Under the pieces are notes generated by a model, which ran no database searches, was not told where the DNA came from, and was given only the letters and a program-made list of their open reading frames with translations. Below, in pieces: positions 8,889 to 16,357 of a stretch of DNA of 64,000 nt (within the stretch, counting starts at the first letter, position 1; every line of letters begins with the position of its first letter). Location: positions 186,001-250,000 of the forward strand of contig JAJEBK010000032.1 of NCBI GenBank assembly GCA_022823945.1, written 5' to 3'. The stretch is from Anaerolineae bacterium (GTDB taxonomy: Bacteria > Chloroflexota > Anaerolineae > Aggregatilineales > Phototrophicaceae). The translations under genes were made by a program, and so were the position numbers.

Positions 8889-10084
8889 CGATCTCGATGA
8901 AAGCTGCCGCGTTTGACAACCTGTTGGCGGAGCACCTGCCACGAACATTCCCCGCGCTTGGGCTATGTGTGATTCACCGTGACAAGATCGTGCTGGAGGC
9001 TGGCTGGGGCTGGCTCGATCCGCCGACGCAACAACTGCCCGTCACGACCGACACGCTCTTTGACCTGGCATCCGTGAGCAAGCTGCTGGTGGAAGTCAGT
9101 TTTTTGGCGCTGGTGGAGGCGGGGGCGGTTGCTCTGGACGATGCGCTAGTCTCGGTGATTCCGGAGTTCGGGCGAGTCAATCCGCGCGCCATTGCTGGCG
9201 GGCAAGATCCACACACGCGCGCCTTCCTTCCCGCCGAAACCCGCTTTGACGGATTGACGGTCGATCCGAGCACCGTCACCTTCAAACACTTGCTCACGCA
9301 CAGCTCGGGACTTGCGCCCTGGCGAGCCATCTATCTGCTGGCCGCGGAGAGTCCACCGTCGCCACCTGTGCCGGGCGAAGCCTATGACCAGGCGCGCTGG
9401 CAGCGGGGCTTGGCGGCCATGGTCGCATTTCCTTTTGCCGGCACGGTTGGCGACACAGTCCGCTATACCGATGTGGGCATCATGCTGCTGGGCGAGGCAG
9501 TGGCGCGATTGTTTGGCGGGCGGCTGGACCAGGCGGTGCGCGCCCTGATAACGCAGCCCTTGGGCTTGCACAGCTTCACTTACAATCCCGTGCAGAACGG
9601 CATTCCACGTGAACGAATCGCGCCGACCGAGCTTGACACTCACTGGCGGATGCGTCGCGCCTGGGGCGAGGTGCACGATGAAAATGCTTGTGGCTTGGGT
9701 GGCATCGCCGGACACGCCGGTCTGTTTGCGACCGCCCGCGATGTTGCGCGATTTGGCTGTGCCTGGCTGTGTGGCGACCCGCGCCTGCCCATCAGCGAAG
9801 AGTTGCGCAGACTGGCCACGCAAGAGCAGGTTCGTGGGCAATATCGACTGGGCTTGGGCTGGATGCTCAAAACCGCGGACGACTCATCATCTGGCGACCT
9901 GTATAGCAGCTCTGCCTATGGGCACACGGGCTTCACTGGCACTTCGCTTTGGATCGACCCCGAGCGGCAACTGGTCTGCGCTTTGCTCAGCAACCGCGTG
10001 TATCATGGGCGCGATCCCGCTGGCATCCATACTTTCCGCCGGGCAGCGCATGACCTCATCGTTGCGGCGATCCACCGCGCATGA
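8885..10084 (+). CDS. Beta-lactamase-family serine hydrolase, possible N-acetylmuramyl-L-alanine amidase (AmiE-like)
   Basis: A 399-residue penicillin-binding-fold hydrolase. The nucleophile motif SVSK lies at 63-66, YTD near 194 stands in the YxN position, and HTG near 347 is the third box. No signal peptide is visible. The family includes esterases and peptidases, but in Bacillus subtilis a protein of this fold (AmiE/YbbE) sits beside NagZ and MurQ and removes the peptide from MurNAc. The same neighbours here (nagZ, kinase, murQ) make that role the best inference. I chose ATG 8885 (ATGA overlap with nagZ) over ATG 8897, which follows four codons later. Confidence 0.8.
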   Translation: MTISMKAAAFDNLLAEHLPRTFPALGLCVIHRDKIVLEAGWGWLDPPTQQLPVTTDTLFDLASVSKLLVEVSFLALVEAGAVALDDALVSVIPEFGRVNPRAIAGGQDPHTRAFLPAETRFDGLTVDPSTVTFKHLLTHSSGLAPWRAIYLLAAESPPSPPVPGEAYDQARWQRGLAAMVAFPFAGTVGDTVRYTDVGIMLLGEAVARLFGGRLDQAVRALITQPLGLHSFTYNPVQNGIPRERIAPTELDTHWRMRRAWGEVHDENACGLGGIAGHAGLFATARDVARFGCAWLCGDPRLPISEELRRLATQEQVRGQYRLGLGWMLKTADDSSSGDLYSSSAYGHTGFTGTSLWIDPERQLVCALLSNRVYHGRDPAGIHTFRRAAHDLIVAAIHRA

Positions 10085-10998
10085 GCGCTCCGCTCTTCGC
10101 AGGCATTGACGGCGGCGGCAGCAACCTGCGCGTAACGGTTGTGGATGCGCGTCTCGCGACAATTATCACGCAATCGGCCGGCACAGCCAATCCAAGTGTT
10201 ATCGGGCGCGAAGGGGCACAGACGCACATTCGCGAGCTGGTGCGGGCGACGCTGCAGCAGGCAGGCATCTCGCCAAAACGAATCGCCGCGGCGGGCATCG
10301 GCATCGCTGGCGCCAGCAACCTGCACAGCCGGCGCTGGCTGTTGGAAACGCTTTCGCCCGTTTTGCCAGACTCGCGCCTCGTGCCCAGCTCTGACCTGGA
10401 GATTGCGCTGGTTGGCGCTTTGGGGCGGCGGCATGGCATCCTGCTGCTGGCGGGGACGGGCAGCGCGGTGTATGGCTGCGCGCCAGACGGGACCCATCTG
10501 CAGGTCGGTGGCTGGGGCTATCTGTTGGGCGATGAGGGCAGCGGCTATTGGATAGGCATCCAACTGCTGCGCGGCATCATCGCGGCGCATGACAAAGGGG
10601 GCGGCTTGACAGAACTGGGCGCGGCTTGTCTCGGCACATTGGATATTGAGACAGTGCGCGGCCTGGTCGGCTGGCTGTATCGCGGAAATGAAGCAACGAC
10701 AGCGCGCGTCGCAGGGCTGGCTCGGCTCGTGCTGGACATGGCGCGAGCCGGCAATTGCGAGGCGAACAGGCTGGTAGCGGCGGCGGCGGAGCATCTGGCG
10801 AGGCAAGTCGAATTGCTGCGCAGCCGGCTGGATTATCCTTGCGCGCCCATTGCTTTTGCTGGCGGCTTGCTGGATACAAACAATGCCCTTTCCGTCGCAA
10901 TCACTCGGCAACTCAAACTGCCCGGACGACCGACAGCGCTGCACAGCCCGGCCAGCGGCGCGGCTCTGCTGGCGCAACTGGAATGGAGCGACGCGTGA
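10081..10998 (+). CDS. N-acetylglucosamine/N-acetylmuramic acid kinase (BadF/BadG family, MurK/NagK type)
   Basis: A 305-residue sugar kinase of the ASKHA fold. The phosphate-1 loop is GIDGGGSNLRV at residues 8-18, and a second glycine motif AGTGSAVYG lies near 124. GDEGSGYWIG follows, typical of BadF/BadG-type GlcNAc kinases. Clostridium acetobutylicum MurK of this family phosphorylates both MurNAc and GlcNAc. Placement directly before murQ suggests it supplies MurNAc-6-phosphate here. It overlaps the upstream gene (ATGA) and the downstream gene (GTGA). Confidence 0.85.
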   Translation: MSAPLFAGIDGGGSNLRVTVVDARLATIITQSAGTANPSVIGREGAQTHIRELVRATLQQAGISPKRIAAAGIGIAGASNLHSRRWLLETLSPVLPDSRLVPSSDLEIALVGALGRRHGILLLAGTGSAVYGCAPDGTHLQVGGWGYLLGDEGSGYWIGIQLLRGIIAAHDKGGGLTELGAACLGTLDIETVRGLVGWLYRGNEATTARVAGLARLVLDMARAGNCEANRLVAAAAEHLARQVELLRSRLDYPCAPIAFAGGLLDTNNALSVAITRQLKLPGRPTALHSPASGAALLAQLEWSDA

Positions 10999-11879
10999 AT
11001 TGGACGACCGAACAGGCAAATGCCAATACGCGCGACATCGACAAGCTGCCGGTGCTGGAGGCGCTGACACTGATCAACCGCGAAGATGCCAAAGTGGCGG
11101 CGGCAGTGGGGGCTGCCCTGCCCGATATCGCGCGGGCGGTGGAGATGATTGTGGCGGCGCTGGAAACAGGCGGAAGGCTTGTTTATGTCGGCGCTGGCAC
11201 GAGCGGGCGGCTGGGCATGTTGGACGCGGCTGAATGCGTGCCGACCTTCAGCGCATCGCCCAGGTTGGTGCAGGGGGTGATTGCCGGCGGCGCAGAAGCC
11301 ATGCTGCGGTCAATCGAAGGCGCGGAAGATGATCCCGCCGCAGCGGCAGACGACCTGCGAGCGAGAGGCGTCTCCAGCGCCGATGTCGTTTGTGGCATTG
11401 CCGCCAGCGGACGCACGCCCTATGTCATCGGCGCGTTACAGTTTGCCCGCAGCATCGGCGCGCGCAGCATCGCCATCGCCTGCAACCGGAATACGCCTGT
11501 CGCTGCCCTCGCCGACATCGCTATCAGCGTGGATGTCGGGCCCGAAGTCATCGCTGGCTCGACGCGCCTGAAAGCCGGCAGTGCGCAAAAGATGATCCTC
11601 AACATGCTCAGTACCGCCAGCATGATCGGCCTGGGCAAGGTCTATGACAACCTGATGGTCGATGTCAAAGTTACCAATGCCAAGCTGCTGACGCGGGCGA
11701 TCGGGCTGGTTATGCGCCTGACCGGGCTGGATGAAGCGGCGGCGCGGCGATTGCTCCGGTCTGCGAATAACGAAGTCAAAACAGCCGTAACGATGCAGCG
11801 GCGAGACCTGAGCTATATCGAAGCGCAGGAATTGCTGAAGGAAGCGAAGGGCAGACTGCGCCAGGCGATCGGCGAATGA
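10995..11879 (+). CDS. murQ: N-acetylmuramic acid 6-phosphate etherase
   Basis: A 294-residue SIS-domain enzyme that removes D-lactate from MurNAc-6-phosphate to give GlcNAc-6-phosphate. Visible family marks are the early TEQANANTRDIDKLP stretch, GAGTSGRLGMLDAAE near residue 66 with the phosphosugar-binding and catalytic region, GIAASGRTPYVIGAL, and KAGSAQKMILNM. Length matches MurQ of other bacteria. I chose GTG 10995 because it overlaps the kinase stop (GTGA) and GGAG lies eight to eleven bases upstream. It closes the operon; the following DNA is repeat-rich. Confidence 0.95.
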   Translation: MNWTTEQANANTRDIDKLPVLEALTLINREDAKVAAAVGAALPDIARAVEMIVAALETGGRLVYVGAGTSGRLGMLDAAECVPTFSASPRLVQGVIAGGAEAMLRSIEGAEDDPAAAADDLRARGVSSADVVCGIAASGRTPYVIGALQFARSIGARSIAIACNRNTPVAALADIAISVDVGPEVIAGSTRLKAGSAQKMILNMLSTASMIGLGKVYDNLMVDVKVTNAKLLTRAIGLVMRLTGLDEAAARRLLRSANNEVKTAVTMQRRDLSYIEAQELLKEAKGRLRQAIGE

Positions 11880-12050
11880 CCCCTTGGTCCCCCCGACAGG
11901 TCACTGTGAGGCTCAACCCCCTCGGTCGCCCCGACAGGTCAGGGGGAAGCTCATACCTTGACTCCCCTCCCTGACTCGTCGGGGAGGGGCTGGGGGAGGG
12001 GTAGCTACCCTCTCCACTTGTCGGGGAGGGGCTGGAGGTGGGGCTGCCCC
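11880..12050. repeat. Cluster of GGGGAGGGG / CCCCGACAGGTCAGGGG intergenic repeats (family B)
   Basis: The gap between murQ and the crotonase gene consists almost wholly of imperfect copies of two G/C-skewed units: CCCCGACAGGTCAGGGGG (11916-11956, with a weaker copy near 11880) and CTCGTCGGGGAGGGGCTGGGGGAGGGG (11968-12001 and 12012-12042). Each can fold as a short hairpin. Related copies occur at 37119-37197, 51035-51072 and 62781-62958. Confidence 0.7.
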
Positions 12051-12052
12051 GC

Positions 12053-12841
12053 CTATTTCCCCTGCCAGTCGATTGGGTATTGCTTGCTCAGCATGGCTCC
12101 TACCGCCCGCTGGAAGTCTGTGCTACGGAAGAGCTGCGCCTGCGCCCAGGCTTCGATGTGCAGTCCACGCGAGTTGTCAGCGATATCGTTGATGACGCGC
12201 TTGGCATAGCTGACTGCCAGCGGCGCCGATGCAACCAGCGACTCGACCAGCTTTGCCACGCCCCGCTCCAGTTCGGTTTTGGGATAAACCGCGTTGAGCA
12301 AGCCCCACTCCAAAGCCTTAGAAGCCTCGATATGCCGCCCGGTCAAGACCAGGTCTTTGGCTTTTGCGACGCCGATCAGCTTCACCAGGCGCGTCGTGCC
12401 GCCAACATCGGGAATGATGCCCAGCCGCGTTTCTGGCAAGCCGAGTTTGGTGCGTTCGGCTGCGATGCGAAAGTCGCAAGCTAGCGCCAATTCCAGCGCC
12501 ATGCCCAGGCAATAGCCCTGCAACACGCAAATGACCGGCAGTGAAGACCGTTCGACCTGGTTGGCAAGCGCCTGATAACGCTCGGTTGTGGGGAAAAGGT
12601 TGTCGCGCAGCCCCGCGTCCAGCGTTAGAAATTGCTGCAAGTCGATACCCGCCGAAAAGGCACGGCCCGCCCCACGCAGCAGCACAACGCGCGCGCCCGC
12701 TTGGAATTCGCGCTCGGCCCGCTCAAAAGCCTGGCTGAGCTCGTCTTGCATCGCCTCGTTGATGGCGTTGCGCGCATCAGGACGGTTCAGCGTGATCTCA
12801 AAGACCTCGCCCAACCGCTGCGATTTGACCAACTCGCTCAT
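12053..12841 (-). CDS. Enoyl-CoA hydratase/isomerase (crotonase) family protein
   Basis: A 262-residue crotonase-fold protein. The first oxyanion loop AFSAGIDLQQF is near residue 61, and the second, GYCLGMALELALACDFRIA, near 108. A PETRLGIIPDVGG block carries the Glu typical of hydratases/isomerases. It acts on acyl-CoA thioesters, but hydratase, isomerase or a related reaction cannot be separated by eye. Its ATG overlaps the fabD stop (ATGA on the minus strand), so it is co-translated with fatty-acid synthesis genes, an unusual partner for a catabolic-type enzyme. Confidence 0.88.
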   Translation of the reverse strand: MSELVKSQRLGEVFEITLNRPDARNAINEAMQDELSQAFERAEREFQAGARVVLLRGAGRAFSAGIDLQQFLTLDAGLRDNLFPTTERYQALANQVERSSLPVICVLQGYCLGMALELALACDFRIAAERTKLGLPETRLGIIPDVGGTTRLVKLIGVAKAKDLVLTGRHIEASKALEWGLLNAVYPKTELERGVAKLVESLVASAPLAVSYAKRVINDIADNSRGLHIEAWAQAQLFRSTDFQRAVGAMLSKQYPIDWQGK

Positions 12842-13791
12842 GTCTGCGCTTCCAGGAATGACTCAAAGGCGGGCAGGGAGTCGATGTTGATGCGTGTAGC
12901 CTGCCGGTCTATGCGCCGCAGCAAACCCGTCAGCACCTTGCCAGCGCCGATTTCGACGAAAGTATGCGCGCCTGCCGAAAGCAGCCCTGTCATGGACTCG
13001 GTCCAGCGCACCGGCTGGGTCAGCTGTTGCTGCAATTCCGCGCGAATCTGGTCGGGCGTATGCAGTGGCTGGGCGCTGACATTGCCGATTACAGGGATCG
13101 CAGGCGTCTTGAATTCGGTGGCTTGCACGGCGTCATGAAAATCGGCTTGTGCCGCCGTCATCAGTGGGGAATGCGCCGCCACGCTGACTGCCAGCCGCAA
13201 AGCCCGCCGCGCGCCGGCCGCTCGCGCCGCGTCAATTAGCTGTTCGACCGCCGGCACATCGCCAGAAACAACCGCTTGGCCCGGGCAATTGTCGTTGGCC
13301 AACACAACTGTGCCGCCGATTCCTTGCGCCACGGCAGAACAAAGATCGCGAACTACCGCGATTTCCAAGCCCAATACCGCCGCCATTGCGCCCGGCTGCG
13401 ACTCGCCTGCCCGCTGCATCAGGCTGCCACGCGCGCGCACCAATCGCAAGCCCGCCGAGAAGTCCAGCGCGCCCGCCGCTGTCAGTGCGCTAAGCTCGCC
13501 CAGGCTGTGTCCGGCCATCCAGGCGGGCTGTGCTGCTGGCAGCAGATCGCGCAGAACACGCCAGATCGCCAGGCTGGTTACATAAAGCGCCGGCTGGGTG
13601 TTGGCTGTTTGGTCGAGCGCTGCCGCCGGACCATTCCAGCAGATTTCCGACAGCGGAAAACCAAGAATCTCATCCGCTTGCGCGAAAGTCTCGCGAGCTA
13701 TGTCATATTCACGGGCAAAATCGGCACCCATGCCCAGGGTCTGCGAGCCTTGCCCGGGGAAGAGCGCTGCGGTCGTCCGCCAGTCGACCAT
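12838..13791 (-). CDS. fabD: Malonyl CoA-acyl carrier protein transacylase
   Basis: A 317-residue transferase moving malonyl from CoA to ACP for fatty-acid synthesis. ALFPGQGSQTLGMG lies at residues 9-22 and the GHSLGE nucleophile elbow places Ser at 96. The partner His is in VAAHSPLM near 199. A conserved GN...QP region and an EIGAGKVLTGL tail complete the family pattern. I chose ATG 13791 (MVDWRTTAALFPG), the family-typical start, over an in-frame TTG nine codons upstream. It lies downstream of rpmF, matching the common linkage of L32 with fatty-acid genes. Confidence 0.95.
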   Translation of the reverse strand: MVDWRTTAALFPGQGSQTLGMGADFAREYDIARETFAQADEILGFPLSEICWNGPAAALDQTANTQPALYVTSLAIWRVLRDLLPAAQPAWMAGHSLGELSALTAAGALDFSAGLRLVRARGSLMQRAGESQPGAMAAVLGLEIAVVRDLCSAVAQGIGGTVVLANDNCPGQAVVSGDVPAVEQLIDAARAAGARRALRLAVSVAAHSPLMTAAQADFHDAVQATEFKTPAIPVIGNVSAQPLHTPDQIRAELQQQLTQPVRWTESMTGLLSAGAHTFVEIGAGKVLTGLLRRIDRQATRINIDSLPAFESFLEAQT

Positions 13792-13874
13792 GTCAGCTCG
13801 GCTGGACAACAGTCGCAAAAAAGCCGCGCGTTGGCACGGCTCTGCAGGACTGGTCTGGCACGCAGCGAAGCGCC

Positions 13875-14060
13875 TTATTCATCGTCGATTTCGATGATCG
13901 TTTCGCCATTATAAAAGCCGCAATGTGGGCAGACGCGGTGGGCGATATGATATTCGCCGCAGTTTCCGCATACAACCAGGTGCTTCAGCTGCAAGGCATC
14001 GTGAGCGCGCCGGCGGTTGCGCCGCGACTTTGAGACCTTTCGCTTGGGAAGGGGACCCAT
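13875..14060 (-). CDS. rpmF: 50S ribosomal protein L32
   Basis: A 61-residue basic protein of the large ribosomal subunit. It starts MGPLPKRKVSKSRRNRRRAH and carries four zinc-binding cysteines (31, 34, 44, 47) in CGNC and CPHC. I chose ATG 14060 because GGAG lies eight bases upstream on the minus strand; an upstream in-frame ATG at 14081 would place that ribosome site inside the gene. The first gene of the minus-strand rpmF-fabD-crotonase group. The acidic tail IIEIDDE is somewhat longer than in short L32 forms. Confidence 0.95.
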   Translation of the reverse strand: MGPLPKRKVSKSRRNRRRAHDALQLKHLVVCGNCGEYHIAHRVCPHCGFYNGETIIEIDDE

Positions 14061-14135
14061 CTCTTTGACTCCAAACATCAATCGTGCATAATTGCGACAG
14101 TGTACAGGCGAGCGGGTTCATCTGTCAAGACGGCG

Positions 14136-14990
14136 ATGCAAGCAGAAATCAAGGGAAAAATCGAAAAAATAACCGGGCGGTCGATCCTGGCGACGCAGCC
14201 ACTGGCCGGGGGTATGATCAGCCAGGTTCTGCGCATCGACCAGAGCGATGGCGAGTCGCTGGTGGCAAAGGTGGGGGACGGCAGCCACGACCTGCGCATT
14301 GAAGGCTTTATGCTGCGCTACCTGCGTTTGCACACACAGCTGCCAGTCCCCAGCGTAATCCACGAGGCGCAGGACCTGCTGCTGATGGAGTATATCGCTG
14401 GCGAAAGCCGGCTGGACGACGCGAGCCTGCGCCATCTGGGCGTCTTGCTGGCGAGCTGCCATCGGGTCGCCGCGTCAAGCTACGGTCTGGAGCGCGATAC
14501 ACTGACCGGACCATTGCATCAGCCCAATACGCCCAGTCACGCGTGGATTCCTTTTTTCCGCGAGCAACGATTGCGCTACATGATCGGTGTAGCGCGCAAC
14601 GCTGGTCAATTGCCGGGCGAGCTGGAATCCCGGCTGCTCAAATTTGCCGATGCGCTGGGTAGCTACCTCATTGAGCCCGGCCAACCCGCGCTGATTCATG
14701 GCGACATGTGGCGGACGAATGTGCTCGTGCGCGATGGGCAGGTCTGCGGCATCATCGACCCGGCTTTGTATTTCGCGCATCACGAGATAGAGCTCGCCTA
14801 CATGACGCTCTTTGATGGCGTCGGCGAGGCATTCTTCGTTGCCTATCAAGAACAGACCGCCATCGACGCCGATTTCTTCCGGGTGCGCCGACATATCTAT
14901 AATCTGTATCCCCTGCTGGTGCATGTGACCATTTTCGGCGCGAAGTACCTGCCACCCTTGCACGAGTCGCTGGCGCGCTTCGGGTTCTGA
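14136..14990 (+). CDS. Fructosamine/ketosamine kinase-like protein
   Basis: A 284-residue kinase-fold protein. LAGGMISQVLRI near residue 21 corresponds to the nucleotide loop, LIHGDMWRTN near 187 to the catalytic loop, and GIIDPALYFAHHEIELAYM near 206 to the metal-binding block. The DPA.Y..H.E.ELA pattern is typical of fructosamine-3-kinase-related proteins, which phosphorylate sugar-amine adducts on proteins (deglycation). The bacterial substrate is unproven. Start ATG 14136 is tentative; a GTG twelve codons upstream is in frame. The gene stands alone, divergent from rpmF. Confidence 0.8.
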   Translation: MQAEIKGKIEKITGRSILATQPLAGGMISQVLRIDQSDGESLVAKVGDGSHDLRIEGFMLRYLRLHTQLPVPSVIHEAQDLLLMEYIAGESRLDDASLRHLGVLLASCHRVAASSYGLERDTLTGPLHQPNTPSHAWIPFFREQRLRYMIGVARNAGQLPGELESRLLKFADALGSYLIEPGQPALIHGDMWRTNVLVRDGQVCGIIDPALYFAHHEIELAYMTLFDGVGEAFFVAYQEQTAIDADFFRVRRHIYNLYPLLVHVTIFGAKYLPPLHESLARFGF

Positions 14991-15017
14991 AGCACCCTTG
15001 GCTCCCCACATCACTTG

Positions 15018-15045
15018 GTAGGGGCGAGGCGCTGACTCGCCCGAT
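15018..15045. repeat. GTAGGGGCGAG hairpin repeat, copy A1
   Basis: GTAGGGGCGAGGCGCTGACTCGCCCGAT contains GGGCGAG (15022-15028) and CTCGCCC (15036-15042) around a seven-base loop. It matches copy A2 at 57663-57709 almost base for base. It could stop transcripts from the upstream kinase-like gene, though no T-run follows. Confidence 0.7.
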
Positions 15046-15158
15046 TAATCACAGAATTGTCTCATTATTTGTATATTCCAACTTTTCATGTGCAGTCTAG
15101 TCAAACAGCGCGGCATCAACTAAAGTCGCGCAGAGTTTCGGCAAGTTGGCAGCAAATT

Positions 15159-15206
15159 ATGCCTGTGCAAGTCTGCAAGAAAGCTAAGAAGCCTTCCACC
15201 CACTAA
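15159..15206 (+). CDS. Lys-rich leader peptide of the lysine operon
   Basis: A 15-codon ORF (MPVQVCKKAKKPSTH, then TAA 15204-15206). Four of 15 residues are Lys, in two adjacent pairs (codons AAG AAA at 15177-15182 and AAG AAG at 15186-15191). It ends 41 bases before the lysW terminator hairpin. The product is probably not functional; its translation would report the supply of charged lysyl-tRNA. Leader-peptide attenuation has been reported for the Thermus thermophilus lysine cluster, which uses the same pathway. The ribosome site is weak (GGCAG then six bases to ATG), the main reservation. No other short ORF in this leader is rich in a relevant amino acid. Confidence 0.65.
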   Translation: MPVQVCKKAKKPSTH

Positions 15207-15247
15207 GTTTGGGCGATCTTGCGCTGCCGAAGGAACACGACCGCATA

Positions 15248-15270
15248 CCCGCCCAGCTGGCGGGTTTTTT
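15248..15270 (+). terminator. Intrinsic terminator between leader peptide and lysW
   Basis: CCCGCC (15248-15253), loop CAGCT, GGCGGG (15259-15264), then TTTTTT (15265-15270): a perfect six-pair GC stem, seven with A15247-T15265. It lies only 30 bases before the lysW ATG and after the leader ORF, so it cannot serve the upstream gene alone. This is the clearest intrinsic terminator in the window. Confidence 0.85.
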
Positions 15271-15299
15271 GTTGTGCGCACAGACCACAGGAGAAAATT

Positions 15300-15473
15300 A
15301 TGGACGTGACGCCGCTTTGCCCCGTATGCGATGCCGAAGTCGTAATCCCGGCTGACGCAATGGAAAATGAGCTCCTCACCTGCGCCGAATGTGGCAGCGA
15401 ACTGGAAATCATGTGCCTGGCGCCGCTCGCGCTGGAACTTGCGCCCGAAGTCGAAGAAGACTGGGGCGAGTAG
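15300..15473 (+). CDS. lysW: LysW amino-group carrier protein
   Basis: A 57-residue acidic carrier protein. Its C-terminal Glu is joined to the amino group of alpha-aminoadipate, and all later intermediates of lysine synthesis stay attached to it. Zinc-binding cysteines are at 7, 10, 28 and 31 (CPVC and CAEC). The C-terminus reads EEDWGE, the diagnostic LysW ending with the modified Glu57. AGGAG at 15289-15293 sits six bases before ATG 15300. It is the first structural gene of the operon, just after the attenuator. Confidence 0.95.
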   Translation: MDVTPLCPVCDAEVVIPADAMENELLTCAECGSELEIMCLAPLALELAPEVEEDWGE

Positions 15474-15478
15474 TTGTC

Positions 15479-16357
15479 ATGCGCGTCGCCTTGCTGGTAA
15501 CCCACATCCGCGCCGAAGAGAAGCTGCTGCTGGCGGCATTCAACAAGCGCGGCATCAGTCCCGATATCATCCTCGACCGCGAACTGAACTTTGAGCTTTC
15601 GCGGGGCGGCGAGCAGCTTGCGCCATCGGGAATCGCCTGGCAAGACTATGATCTCGTCTTTGAGCGCTGTGTGAGCACCTCGCGTGGGTTGTATTCGTTG
15701 GCCATTCTCAATTGCTGGGGTGTGCGCACATTCAACACCTACGAAACTGCGGCTGTATGCGGAGACAAGCTGCGAACCAGCATCGCGCTGACCCGGCACG
15801 GCATCCCCCAGCCGCATACGCGCGTGGCCTTTACGCCGCAAAGCGCCATGCAAGCGATTGAAGATGTCGCTTATCCGGCTGTGCTGAAACCCGTGCTGGG
15901 CAGTTGGGGGCGGCTGCTGGCGCGGGTGCACAATCGTGACAGCGCCGAAGCCATTCTGGAGCATCGCCAGACGCTGGGCGACTACAATCACCATATTTAT
16001 TATGTGCAAGAATATGTCGACAAGCCGGGACGAGACATACGCGCCTTCGTAGTCGGCTCCCGCACTATCGCCGCCATCTACCGCGCATCCAATCACTGGA
16101 TCACCAATACAGCGCGGGGCGGGCAAGCCACCAATTGCCCAATCACGCCCGAGCTGGATGCAATCTGCGTCAAGGCGGCGCGGGCAGTCGGCGGCGGTAT
16201 CTTGGCGATCGACCTGCTGGAAGACGCGCGTGGCAACTTTGTCGTAAACGAGATCAACCATACCATGGAATTCCGCAACAGCAGCAAGCCAACCGGCGTC
16301 GATATCGCGCAAGGAGTCATCGACTTCGTCATCGAACAGATCGGCGTGCTGGCATGA
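15479..16357 (+). CDS. lysX: LysW--alpha-aminoadipate ligase
   Basis: A 292-residue ATP-grasp ligase that couples the LysW C-terminal Glu to the amino group of alpha-aminoadipate. ATP-grasp elements are LKPVLGSWGR near residue 140, YYVQEYVDKPGRDIRAFVVG near 180, and the metal site NEINHTMEFRNS from residue 257. The enzyme resembles RimK-type ligases. ArgX paralogues do the same with glutamate; the operon's homocitrate synthase and the nearby homoaconitase point to lysine. ATG 15479 is five bases after lysW; the stop overlaps lysY (ATGA). Confidence 0.93.
   Translation: MRVALLVTHIRAEEKLLLAAFNKRGISPDIILDRELNFELSRGGEQLAPSGIAWQDYDLVFERCVSTSRGLYSLAILNCWGVRTFNTYETAAVCGDKLRTSIALTRHGIPQPHTRVAFTPQSAMQAIEDVAYPAVLKPVLGSWGRLLARVHNRDSAEAILEHRQTLGDYNHHIYYVQEYVDKPGRDIRAFVVGSRTIAAIYRASNHWITNTARGGQATNCPITPELDAICVKAARAVGGGILAIDLLEDARGNFVVNEINHTMEFRNSSKPTGVDIAQGVIDFVIEQIGVLA

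Larger units (their letters stand above)
15137..15270 (+). promoter_or_regulatory. Predicted lysine attenuator upstream of lysW (leader peptide, antiterminator, terminator)
   Basis: Four ordered elements are seen. Segment 1, CCCA (15199-15202) inside the Lys-rich leader ORF, can pair with TGGG (15210-15213). Segment 2, TGGGCG (15210-15215), is perfectly complementary to segment 3, CGCCCA (15250-15255). Segment 3 overlaps the left arm of a terminator (15248-15264) ending in T6. An outer stem TTCGGCA/TGCCGAA (15137-15143 with 15225-15231) could enclose the leader ORF. If lysyl-tRNA is short, a ribosome stalled on the Lys codons would free segment 2 to pair with segment 3 and prevent termination; a ribosome at the stop codon would cover segments 1 and 2 and allow it. 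No lysine riboswitch or T-box core motif was recognised. The mechanism is inferred. Confidence 0.7.

Noticed and set aside
15057..15077. TTGTCT and TATATT as the lysine-operon promoter
   Set aside because: The two boxes are only nine bases apart. The AT-rich stretch 15050-15090 probably holds the promoter, but I cannot place it.
15060..15300. Lysine riboswitch (L box) or T-box in the lysW leader
   Set aside because: I found no recognisable L-box core and no T-box AGGGTGGnACCGCG-like element; the Lys-rich leader ORF with competing stems explains the terminator better.
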